This document shows positions 53,869 to 63,400 of a stretch of DNA of 64,000 nucleotides, in pieces (positions within the stretch are counted from its first letter, which is position 1; the number at the start of each line of letters is the position of its first letter). Made by a program: the position numbers and the translations under genes. Where the stretch lies: assembly GCA_947494565.1 (NCBI GenBank), contig CANLVG010000003.1, forward strand, positions 248,001 through 312,000. The letters run 5' to 3'. The notes under the pieces were generated by a model. It was not told where the DNA came from. It searched no databases and was given only the letters and a program-made list of their open reading frames with translations. This stretch comes from an uncultured Flavobacteriaceae bacterium. GTDB lineage: Bacteria; Bacteroidota; Bacteroidia; Flavobacteriales; Flavobacteriaceae.

Positions 53869-56800
53869 ATGAATCAAATTAAATTCCCCCTATGGGTATG
53901 GTTTTTCCTGTGCCCTTTGTTTACTTTTTCACAAACTACAGTCACCGGAGAACTTCAAAAATGGCATGCGGTTACTCTTACGTTTAATGGCCCGAACACT
54001 TCTGAAAACAATAACAAAAACCCGTTTTTGGATTACCGATTGAATGTCACCTTTACGAGTCCCAACGGTGTCAAATTTATAGTACCCGGATTTTATGCCG
54101 CTGATGGTAATGCCGCCGAAACCAGCGCAAATTCTGGTAATAAATGGCGTGTACGCTTCAGTCCGAACGAAATTGGAAAATGGACGTATAACGCGTCTTT
54201 TAGAACCGGCACTAATGTGGCGGTCAATGCAAGTAAAACTGCTGGAAACGCCACTTCTTTTGACGGTGCTTCGGGTGATTTTACGATTGCTAAAAGCACT
54301 AAGGCGTTACCGGACAATAGGGCGCGTGGCCGGCTGAACTACGTAGGAGAGCGTTATTTAAAATTTGAGGAAACCGGGGCATACTTTCTGAAAGCCGGAT
54401 CTGATTCACCAGAAAACTTATTGGCTTACAATGATTTTGATAACACGATTGCAAACAAGACATGGGGTCCACATGCGCAAGACTGGAAATCAGGAGACCC
54501 GAAATGGAAGGGTGATAATGGGAAAGAATTAGTTGGGGCCATTAATTACCTTGCTAGTAAGGGCATGAACGCTTTTTCTTTCTTGACCTTGACCGTTATG
54601 GGCGATGGAAAGGATGTATGGCCTTGGGCGGCTTCAACCAATAATAGCCTTGATGGAAATTCTGGAACGGACGCCCAGAACCGATTGAGGTATGACGTCT
54701 CTAAGCTGGCTCAATGGGAAATTCTTTTTAGCCACGCGGATACCAAGGGCATGTACCTTCATTTCAAAACACAGGAAAACGAGAACGATCTTCTTCTGGA
54801 TGGAGGAGAGTTAGGAGTTCAACGAAAACTATATTATAGGGAGCTCATTGCAAGATTTGGACATCATTTGGCCCTTAACTGGAATTTAGGTGAAGAACAC
54901 AATCTTTATCAAGACCTGAACGATACGCAGAATACAAGAGTAAAGCAATATGCGAACTACTTTAGGAGCGTGGATCCGTATCAAAATCATATTGTAATAC
55001 ATTCATATCCAGATAATTGGCACCAGCAACAGTTGTATCGCCCCTTGTTGGGGAACCAGAGTGTCCTTACCGGAGCGTCGCTTCAAATTCACTTGAACAG
55101 TGTCCATGCAGGTGTGAAAAAATGGGTTTTGGAATCAAAAAACTCAGGAAAACAATGGGTAGTCGCCAATGATGAACAAGGCGGTCAGCAGACAGGGGTA
55201 ACCTCAGATGCCAGTTTCAACGGAAATAGAGGTTCCATTGCGGATAATCGCAAGGACACGCGACATAAGGTTTTATGGGGTACCTTGATGGCAGGTGGAG
55301 CAGGTGTGGAATACTACTTCGGGTATGATACGGGCGAAACAGACTTAACGGCACAAAATCTGCGGAGTAGGGCCATGAAATGGAACGATGCGAAGGTGGC
55401 TTTGACATTTTTCAATACACATTTACCTTTTTGGGAGATGGAAACTAGTGATGGACTCACCTCTAGTTCCACTGATTTTTGCTTCTCCAAACCGAATAAC
55501 ACTTACGTAATTTATTTACCCAATGGAGGTAGTACCAATTTGAACCTATCCAATGCGAACGGAAATTTTAATGTACGGTGGTTTAATCCAGTGAATGGTG
55601 GTGCACTTAGCAAAGGTTCGGTGACCAATATTAGTGGTGGGGGTACAAGAAGTATCGGTAATCCTCCGAATAATAGTTCATCTGACTGGGTGGCATTGAT
55701 TCAAAAAGATGGGTTGGTTAGCGGTACTGACAAAAATTGTAGTTTCGACCTGAATGCCACTTCTGATTTCACGAACATCAATGTTTCCGGATTTTCTCCT
55801 GCCTATGTGGATAATGCAAGAAACGCCCTTGCCATAGATGCGGCACAATTTAAAGATGCCTATGCCGCCGCGGAAACTGTCTTTGACGGCGAGACCGATA
55901 CCTATGACATAACATTGAATACCTTGACAGAATTGGATGGGGAAAGCAGCTATACGCTCAGCGTAAACGGAACAGCAGTGGGAACCTACAAGAACCCGAC
56001 CACTTCGACAGACTATTTGCCAAGTTCAAAACTATTCGAGGGTATTAGCATTCGGGAAGGGGATATAATCCGTGTAACATTTAATTCGCACACTAATGGA
56101 AAGATTGCAGAAGGAAATGGTACGGCGTATTCTCGAGGTCGTTGGACTTCCTTGAATTTTAAATGCCAATCGGCACCTCCTCCCCCGTCATTGGATGATT
56201 GTAGCGCTGATGCGGAGGAAAAAAATGGGATGGTCATTGTGGAAGCCGAATCCCTTGATATTGCCTCTGGTTGGGTAAATACTGCCTCGGTAAACGGTTA
56301 CTCTGGTACGGGTTATATCGATTGGCAGGGCGCGGACAGTTTCAACACGCCTGGGAAAGGAACCATTAGTGCCAAAATAAAAATCAATACCCCAGGTACC
56401 TATTTGTTTCAATGGAGAAACAAAGTAGGAGAGGGGACCAATACTACCGAGCGAAATGATTCTTGGCTTCGTTTTCCCGATGCGGACGATTTCTTTGGAA
56501 AAAGAGGAAGTAGTGTCGTATATCCTAAGGGAAGTGGTAAGTCGCCGAATCCAAAAGGAGCGAGTTCCGACGGTTGGTTCAAAGTGTTTTTGGGCGGAAC
56601 GACCAATTGGACCTGGGTGTCAAATACGAGCGATCACGACAGCCATAAAATCTATGTTAGGTTCGATTCCCCAGGGATATATACTATGGAAATCTCAGGA
56701 AGATCCAAACATCACCTGATCGATAGAATTGTATTGAGTACCAATGGAGTCGATGCGACCAGCTTATCGTTACCAGAAACCTTGTGCTCTAATGGAGAAG

Positions 56801-58644
56801 TACCCGTTTCGGTTTCTTCGGTTTCCGTAAACCCAGGATCGGCCTCTATCCCGGCTGGAACGACTTTGAATTTAGAGGCCACTGTTTTCCCTGAAAACGC
56901 AACGAATAGAAAGGTAATCTGGACTTCCAGCAACACAAAAGTAGCTTCAATTGATCAAAATGGTGTTGTCAGTGCGCTGACTCCTGGAGATGTGCGCTTT
57001 ACAGCTACTACACAAGATGGGAACTATACTGATGAGGCTAGAATTACCGTAACCGAGACCGCCGAGGTCAATATACCGGTCAAACGTATTTATGTTACGC
57101 CTCAATGGTTGACATTGAAAGTGGGTGAAACCGGGGAATTGGAATATGAAATTACGCCGTCGAATGCTACAAACCAAAGTGCTGTTTGGTCATCGAGCAA
57201 TGAGTCCGTAGCACTGGTCGATCAAAATGGGATGGTAACGGCCATTAAGACCGGAACCGCGAAGATTATTGCCCGTAGTTTGGATGGAAACAAGCAGAGT
57301 GATGCCACCTTGACCGTTATCAAGGGAACAAATGAGTCTGTACCCGTTACGGGTATTGAAGTCGCCCCTGAATCTACTAAGGTAGTAACGGGTAATTCAC
57401 TTATCTTAACGTACGCGGTTATGCCCAAGAATGCCTCAAATTCAAAAGTAAAATGGTCCTCCAGCGACAATTCCATCGCAACCGTTAATCAGAATGGTGT
57501 AGTTACCGGTATTACTTTAGGGGAGGCTGTCATCTCTGTTACTACAGAAGATGGAGGTTTCACCGCTTCGGCAAATTTAGAGGTCATAAAAATGCCGACC
57601 ATTACAAATCCGGCCCAGGGGGTCTATGTTAGTCCACAAAAACTCACTTTTGAGGTGGGTCAGACCGTTGTGCTAAGTGCAAAAGTGAGACCACTTAATG
57701 CAACAAACCAAAATGTGATTTGGACTTCAAGTGATACAAGCATTGCCACGGTGGATGCCAACGGTATGGTCACGGCTTTGAAAACAGGAGCAGTGGAAAT
57801 TGAGGCCATAACCGAAGATGGGGGGCATCGCAGTGATGCGAACCTGACTATAATACCAGGAAACGGTACCCCGGTCGCGGTGTCCGGTATTGAACTCAAG
57901 CCTTCCTTTGTCATACTTGAAAAAGGTATGAAGAGAAAATTGAGTTATATCATAAGCCCCTTGAATGCCACCAACAAAAACGTTGTTTGGTCTTCGGAAG
58001 ATGAGCAGTTGGCGATTGTTGACCAAAACGGATGGGTCACTGCGATGCAGGAAGGAAGCGTATCGATTACGGCCACCACGGTTGATGGTAACTTTGTTGC
58101 TACAAGCACGATTTCAATAGTTTTCGAAGGGCAAGAAGTGATACCGCTGAAAAGAATTTATGTCACTCCCCAGCGTTTGACACTTGCGATAGGACAAAGC
58201 GATCAGCTCACTTACATCGCCACGCCATCAAATGCGACTAATACAAAGGTGAGCTGGAAATCAATGGACGAGCGTATTGCCATCGTAGATCAGAACGGAA
58301 AGGTGACGGCCTTGAAACCGGGAAAAGTGGAAATAGAAGCGACTTCGGAAGATGGTAATTTCAAGAGTGATGCCACCCTAACCGTGGTGTCAGATTCAAG
58401 CAATGCAAAACGGTCTATAGTTACGTATCCGAATCCGACCCGCGATGAAGTCCGTATTGACGGTATGACCGGGGATAAGGGTTGGATTGGTGTTTACGGC
58501 TACAATGGGGCTTTAATGAAACAGGTCACGGTCAAAGAGAAAGGAACGCAAGTCATCTCCCTAGCGGGGCTTCCGACGGGCACTTATGTTGTCAAAGTGA
58601 TTGACGAAGATAAAATCGAAACCCGAAATATTATTAAACTATGA
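53869..58644 (+). CDS. Large secreted multidomain protein: DUF5060 domain, glycoside-hydrolase-like domain, carbohydrate-binding-like domains, six Ig-like repeats, type IX secretion signal
   Basis: The 1591-residue protein has a signal peptide (FTFSQ) and then a DUF5060-like beta-sandwich (about 22-145). A TIM-barrel-like region (about 150-460) contains LALNWNLGEEHN, whose Glu could be catalytic, and FKTQENENDLLLDGG. A beta domain (about 560-620) contains VRWFNPVNGG, as in collagen-binding-like C-terminal domains. Next come a domain with DNARNALAIDAAQF, and a carbohydrate-binding-like domain (about 787-960) starting VIVEAESLD. Six Big_2-like Ig repeats of ~85 residues (about 981-1510) follow, each with a (V/I)W(T/S)S..(I/V)A.VDQNG(V)VTA core. 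The last ~75 residues are a type IX sorting domain (YPNPTRDEVRID...GTYVVKV). It is probably an exported polysaccharide-acting enzyme. Confidence 0.88.
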   Translation: MNQIKFPLWVWFFLCPLFTFSQTTVTGELQKWHAVTLTFNGPNTSENNNKNPFLDYRLNVTFTSPNGVKFIVPGFYAADGNAAETSANSGNKWRVRFSPNEIGKWTYNASFRTGTNVAVNASKTAGNATSFDGASGDFTIAKSTKALPDNRARGRLNYVGERYLKFEETGAYFLKAGSDSPENLLAYNDFDNTIANKTWGPHAQDWKSGDPKWKGDNGKELVGAINYLASKGMNAFSFLTLTVMGDGKDVWPWAASTNNSLDGNSGTDAQNRLRYDVSKLAQWEILFSHADTKGMYLHFKTQENENDLLLDGGELGVQRKLYYRELIARFGHHLALNWNLGEEHNLYQDLNDTQNTRVKQYANYFRSVDPYQNHIVIHSYPDNWHQQQLYRPLLGNQSVLTGASLQIHLNSVHAGVKKWVLESKNSGKQWVVANDEQGGQQTGVTSDASFNGNRGSIADNRKDTRHKVLWGTLMAGGAGVEYYFGYDTGETDLTAQNLRSRAMKWNDAKVALTFFNTHLPFWEMETSDGLTSSSTDFCFSKPNNTYVIYLPNGGSTNLNLSNANGNFNVRWFNPVNGGALSKGSVTNISGGGTRSIGNPPNNSSSDWVALIQKDGLVSGTDKNCSFDLNATSDFTNINVSGFSPAYVDNARNALAIDAAQFKDAYAAAETVFDGETDTYDITLNTLTELDGESSYTLSVNGTAVGTYKNPTTSTDYLPSSKLFEGISIREGDIIRVTFNSHTNGKIAEGNGTAYSRGRWTSLNFKCQSAPPPPSLDDCSADAEEKNGMVIVEAESLDIASGWVNTASVNGYSGTGYIDWQGADSFNTPGKGTISAKIKINTPGTYLFQWRNKVGEGTNTTERNDSWLRFPDADDFFGKRGSSVVYPKGSGKSPNPKGASSDGWFKVFLGGTTNWTWVSNTSDHDSHKIYVRFDSPGIYTMEISGRSKHHLIDRIVLSTNGVDATSLSLPETLCSNGEVPVSVSSVSVNPGSASIPAGTTLNLEATVFPENATNRKVIWTSSNTKVASIDQNGVVSALTPGDVRFTATTQDGNYTDEARITVTETAEVNIPVKRIYVTPQWLTLKVGETGELEYEITPSNATNQSAVWSSSNESVALVDQNGMVTAIKTGTAKIIARSLDGNKQSDATLTVIKGTNESVPVTGIEVAPESTKVVTGNSLILTYAVMPKNASNSKVKWSSSDNSIATVNQNGVVTGITLGEAVISVTTEDGGFTASANLEVIKMPTITNPAQGVYVSPQKLTFEVGQTVVLSAKVRPLNATNQNVIWTSSDTSIATVDANGMVTALKTGAVEIEAITEDGGHRSDANLTIIPGNGTPVAVSGIELKPSFVILEKGMKRKLSYIISPLNATNKNVVWSSEDEQLAIVDQNGWVTAMQEGSVSITATTVDGNFVATSTISIVFEGQEVIPLKRIYVTPQRLTLAIGQSDQLTYIATPSNATNTKVSWKSMDERIAIVDQNGKVTALKPGKVEIEATSEDGNFKSDATLTVVSDSSNAKRSIVTYPNPTRDEVRIDGMTGDKGWIGVYGYNGALMKQVTVKEKGTQVISLAGLPTGTYVVKVIDEDKIETRNIIKL

Positions 58645-58707
58645 TTTCAGATTTGAAATAGGGCATCCCAGTCGGTCTAGCACCAAATGAACCCAGATTG
58701 TAAGTGG

Positions 58708-58742
58708 ATAAGGCCAAGTCTTAAAGAAAGACTTGGCCTTAT
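58708..58742. terminator. Bidirectional terminator after the large secreted protein gene
   Basis: AAGGCCAAGTCTT (58710-58722) pairs perfectly with AAGACTTGGCCTT (58728-58740) around a 5-base loop, with two further A-T pairs outside. T-rich sequence follows on the plus strand (ATTTC) and A-rich before it, so it could serve both the rightward gene at 53869 and the leftward gene ending at 58773. Confidence 0.8.
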
Positions 58743-58772
58743 TTCATTATCGCATTAGAAAACGAGGAACAA

Positions 58773-59882
58773 TCAAGTACTAGCTTTAAACGCCTCGCTT
58801 TTTTTTAAAGCAAACCAGCCACAATAAATGGCTGCTATCCAAATAAATAGATTGACATAGTTTTTTATTGTGATGTCAATCGATTCATAATTGAAAAACA
58901 CTCCTGAAATAGTTGACGTTTGAAATAGGATTTTGAGTAGGGCCAGAGCCACAAAAAGAACTATGAATATCAATTTGGTTCGCAGCAGAACAATCTTATG
59001 CTTTTTAACAAAGAAATATAAGCCGGGCGCAATTAAGTAAATGCCATAGGCCAGTAGATTCATGGTGAAGTCAATGTTTAACAAGAGGAGATTGGCCAAA
59101 TGAAAAATACAAGCGATGGTCAAAAAAAACAGCCACGTCTTTTTACCTTTCAATAAAAAGATGAATCCGCTGATTTCAAAGATAGCTGCCATGTAGTCCA
59201 TACATTCCAATACAAAGCGTGGTATTTGATTCACATACGGTGCTAAGAACATTTGGTTCTTCTCTAAAAAATAGGCAGGATAATACCAGAACAAGAACCC
59301 ACTACTATTTAAATCGAAATCGATCCACCGAGTTAACTTTGGAAGTCCGGCGGAGAAAAACCCAAAACAAATACACAACGCCAGGATGGCAATTGCGCTA
59401 TTTTGTGTGCCAGTGGCTATTTTTCTATCCTTAATCCATGCCAATTTGGTGCCAGAGTTCGTAAAGCCAAAGATGAGGTAGGTGAACACTAACAAGGTCG
59501 TATGATGATCGATTTTACCGAAGCTATAGTAGAAGGAAAGAAAAACAGCATGCAATAGAAAAAGACCAAAAAAGACCATTCTAGCCCGTATCCCCAGGGT
59601 AATCATGAGCAACAAAACAACGGCCAATACGTCTGCCGATCGATAGAGGTAATTAGGCAGGTGATTATCGGTCAGATTCGCAAAGCTGAACAAAAAGGGG
59701 TCGAAAAATGCCGGCGGGGTATCGACAAGCCAAGACCAGGTCGGTGAAAAATATACCAGTAGTACAGCGCCAAAAAAAATGCGATAGAGCGCTAATTGCC
59801 GATCAGGTAAAGAAGTGGCCGACTTGATTCGCTCAAAGCCCAAACCCAAGAACTTATCAATGAAGTGCAAAAATCGTATCAT
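58773..59882 (-). CDS. HTTM-like integral membrane protein (vitamin-K-carboxylase-like superfamily)
   Basis: The chosen ATG at 59882 gives 369 residues and a 26-base overlap with the upstream gene; the longest frame would begin at 59963 and overlap it by 107 bases, which is less likely. The protein has about eight hydrophobic segments and the HTTM-type pattern near its start (LALYRIFFGAVLLVYFSPTW), SFYYSFGKIDHHTTLLVF with an HH motif, and FSAGLPKLTRW. These recall bacterial relatives of the gamma-glutamyl carboxylase membrane domain, whose substrates are largely unknown. It forms a pair with the 174-residue protein upstream. Confidence 0.8.
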   Translation of the reverse strand: MIRFLHFIDKFLGLGFERIKSATSLPDRQLALYRIFFGAVLLVYFSPTWSWLVDTPPAFFDPFLFSFANLTDNHLPNYLYRSADVLAVVLLLMITLGIRARMVFFGLFLLHAVFLSFYYSFGKIDHHTTLLVFTYLIFGFTNSGTKLAWIKDRKIATGTQNSAIAILALCICFGFFSAGLPKLTRWIDFDLNSSGFLFWYYPAYFLEKNQMFLAPYVNQIPRFVLECMDYMAAIFEISGFIFLLKGKKTWLFFLTIACIFHLANLLLLNIDFTMNLLAYGIYLIAPGLYFFVKKHKIVLLRTKLIFIVLFVALALLKILFQTSTISGVFFNYESIDITIKNYVNLFIWIAAIYCGWFALKKSEAFKAST

Positions 59883-60381
59883 TCGTGCTGATTTTTTCGA
59901 CGGGGTCAGGTCTACCGTGCTTTGTGAAAATTTGGTTTTTACGTATGATGAGAATAGAGTCATTCAGGCCTTGTGATCGAAGTTGGTGCCGCATCCACTC
60001 CTTTGTCTTATTGACTTCATCAGCTGTTACTTTTTGACTCTGACTATAGGAGATGCTCAACCTCGGAGTGGTTGTATTGAAAACCTTGTTTTTATCCAAA
60101 CCGAAATTATTGCGTATGATCCAGTGTGAAAAGTGGATGGGAATATTTTGGAAGAATGTCTTATGATCTACCTTTTTTTGATTTCCCTTAGGACCTAGAC
60201 CGTAAAGCTCCTGTTCTACAATACTTGTATTTCTATTTAGAAAAACCTTGTTGGCATTCGATGGAAGTGTAATTGATGGAAAAATCTCAAAATTTCGGTC
60301 TATTGCCCTAAATAGGAGCGGAACAAGAAAAAAAAAGGAGAGAAGAACGAAACCGAAGATATTCTTGAAACGGAATTTCAT
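59857..60381 (-). CDS. Membrane-anchored protein paired with the HTTM-like gene
   Basis: The 174-residue product has one N-terminal hydrophobic segment (about 8-25, FGFVLLSFFFLVPLLF) and an extracytoplasmic part with HFSHWIIRNNFGLDKNKV and a C-terminal segment GLNDSILIIRKNQIFTKHGRPD. It has no recognised family. Overlap of its stop with the start of the HTTM-like gene indicates co-translation. In flavobacteria, small exported proteins are often paired with HTTM-like proteins, so the two may form a membrane complex; this is inference from context. Confidence 0.72.
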   Translation of the reverse strand: MKFRFKNIFGFVLLSFFFLVPLLFRAIDRNFEIFPSITLPSNANKVFLNRNTSIVEQELYGLGPKGNQKKVDHKTFFQNIPIHFSHWIIRNNFGLDKNKVFNTTTPRLSISYSQSQKVTADEVNKTKEWMRHQLRSQGLNDSILIIRKNQIFTKHGRPDPVEKISTNDTIFALH

Positions 60382-60473
60382 AGTGCCAAGTTAAAAATTA
60401 GCCCTGTAATAACCTACTGGCTTTCGCTTCATGAGAATAGGTCGTCCGTATCGAAGACCGAAAACGGCAAGGC

Positions 60474-63400
60474 TTAGTCCTTATTTTGAAGAATCCATTG
60501 TTTGGCATTTGAAAATGCCGTCAACCATGGAGAGACTTCATCGTTTCTATCGATGGGATAGTTCGCCCAATTCCAGGGAAATGTTGAACGTTCAATATGT
60601 GGCATGGTCACTAAGTGCCGCCCCGTCGTATCACAAAGCATAGCGGTATTAAAATCACTTCCGTTAGGGTTCGCCGGATAGCCTTCGTAGCCATATTTCG
60701 CCACGATATCATACCGGTCTTCGGACAGGGGTAAGCTAAATTTTCCCTCCCCGTGGGATATCCATACCCCTAAGGTAGTTCCGGCTAGATTCGAAAGCAT
60801 CACGGAATTATTTTCCAAAACTTTGACCGATGTAAAATTACTCTCGTGTTTTCCAGATTCATTATAGGTCATCTTGCCATGTACTTCATGATCCGGATTG
60901 ATGAGATCTAATTCCATAAATAGTTGACATCCATTGCAGATACCGACGGAAAGCGTATCTGGGCGCGCAAAGAAATCCTTGATAACCTTATTGGCCTTTT
61001 CATTATACTTGATCGCACCTGCCCAACCTTTGGCACTGCCTAACACATCGGAATTGGAGAACCCTCCAACAGCTCCTAGAAATTGGATATCCTCTAAGGT
61101 CTCTCTGCCGGAAATCAAATCGGTCATGTGCACATCTTTGACATCAAAGCCTGCGAGATACATGGCATTGGCCATCTCTCGTTCCGAATTGCTTCCTTTT
61201 TCACGGAGGATAGCGGCTTTAGGTCTTATTGTTGATGAATCCGATATTTTTCCTGTAAAGGTGTTAGGAAATCGGTAACGTAATGGTTGCTCTTTATAGT
61301 TGTTGTATCGCTCTTTGGCCAGGCCATTTGCAGTCTGTTTATCGTCTAATAAGTACGAGGTTTTAAACCAAATATCTCTCAACGAGGCGATATTCAAGCC
61401 CATTTGCATTCCGCCGTTCCTTATCGTCAATTCCGCCGTCGTAGTGACCTTTCCGATTTTTTTGAAATCAATGTTTACTGCATTTAGTACAGTTTCTATG
61501 GAGTCATCGGTTGACTGAAAAACAATACCGGCGTTTTCTGAAAACAATACTTTTATCGTATCGGTTTCCCCCAAATCGGTCAAATCCAATTCGGCTCCCA
61601 AATCAAGATCGGCAAAACACAGTTCTAAAAGTGTGGTTATCAATCCTCCTGAGGCAATATCATGCCCTCCAACAATTTGCCCTTGTTTAATTAAAGTTTG
61701 AATTGAATTAAAAACCAATTTGAAATAGGCATCGTCTTTTACGGTCGGTGCTTCATTTCCGACTGCATTTAAGACCTGTCCGAACGAAGAACCACCAAGT
61801 TTGTAGTGGTCTTTTGACAGATTGATGTAGTAGATGCCTCCGCCGTCTTTTTGTAAAACAGGCTCCACGACTTTCGAGATGTCATCACAGTTTCCCGCAG
61901 CGGAAATAATGACCGTTCCCGGGCTAAGTACATCGCCATCTTTGTATTTCTGTTTCATGGATAGGGAATCCTTACCGGTAGGAACATTAATACCCAAAGC
62001 GATTGCAAAGTCCGAAATGGCTTGTACGGCCTCATACAAACGAGCGTCTTCACCTTCGTTTTTACAGGGCCACATCCAGTTAGCTGAAAGTGAGACGGAT
62101 TGTAGTCCGTCTTTTAAAGGTGCCCAAATGATGTTGGTCAACGCTTCGGCAATACTATTCTTACTTCCTGCGGAAGGATCGATAAGTCCTGAAATAGGGG
62201 AGTGACCTATGCTAGTGGCGATACCTTCTTTCCCTTTAAAATCCAGAGCCATTACCCCTACATTGTTCAGCGGCAATTGCAAAGGACCAACGCATTGTTG
62301 TTTGGCAACACGACCGCCCACACAGCGATCTACTTTGTTGGTGAGCCAATCTTTACAGGCCACGGCTTCCAATTGCAGTACCTGTTCCAAATAATCATGG
62401 AAGAATTCCAATGAATACGTTGGATCGACATAAGTTCTTTCAATGGAAGTGTCAGTCAATATCGTTTTTGGTGAACTTCCGAAGATGTCGGTTAAATGCA
62501 CATCCATTGGTTTTTCACCTGTGGTTTTCGATTCAAAAGTAAATCGATCATCACCCGTAACATCACCCACTTCATATATCGGTGAACGTTCTCTTTCAGC
62601 GATCCTGCCGAGTAGAGCGGCATTGTCTTTACCGATAACTAGACCCATGCGCTCTTGTGACTCGTTGCCAATGATTTCCTTTGCGGATAGGGTAGGGTCA
62701 CCAATAGGTAATTTGTCCAAATCTATTTTTCCTCCGGTTTCTTCCACCAGTTCAGATAAGCAGTTGAGGTGTCCTCCGGCGCCATGATCATGAATGGACA
62801 CGATGGAATTCCGGTCACTCTCTACCATGCCACGAATGGCGTTGGCCGCTCGTTTTTGCATCTCAGGGTTTGAACGTTGTACCGCATTCAATTCGATCGC
62901 CGAACTGAATTCGCCTGTATCCGCACTAGAAACGGCAGCACCGCCCATTCCAATTCGGTAGTTGTCACCGCCTAGAATGATGATCTTATCACCGGTTTTC
63001 GGGGTATCCTTTAAGGCTTGTTCTGCTTTTCCGTAGCCGATTCCCCCCGCTTGCATAATGACTTTGTCATACGCGAGCCTACGTGGGTTGCCGATTGCAG
63101 TCGAAGCATCCTCTTGATGCTCAAAGGTCAATACGGATCCTGCGATTAATGGCTGTCCAAACTTATTGCCGAAATCGGAAGCCCCGTTCGATGCTTTGAT
63201 CAAAATGTCCATAGGGGTTTGGTAAAGCCATTCCCGCTCGGGCATTCCGTTTTCCCATGAGCGCTTTTCTTCTAGTCGGGAATAGGCCGTCATATACACC
63301 GCCGTACCTGCCAAAGGTAATGAGCCTTTACCCCCTGCCAAACGGTCTCGTATTTCCCCGCCGGATCCGGTTGCGGCACCATTGAAAGGCTCTACCGTGG

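Noticed and set aside
53676-53882. Small hydrophobic open frame upstream of the large secreted protein
   Set aside because: It overlaps the start of the real gene and its hydrophobic translation comes from T-rich sequence; no family match by eye.
56812-58395. Tandem repeats of about 255 bases that could be taken for a DNA repeat array or CRISPR
   Set aside because: They are coding Ig-like domains in one frame; the unit length and divergence do not fit CRISPR or satellite DNA.
59883-59963. Longer N-terminus for the HTTM-like protein from the ATG at 59963
   Set aside because: It would overlap the upstream gene by 107 bases and adds a Ser/Thr/Lys-rich stretch not typical of the family; the ATG at 59882 fits better.
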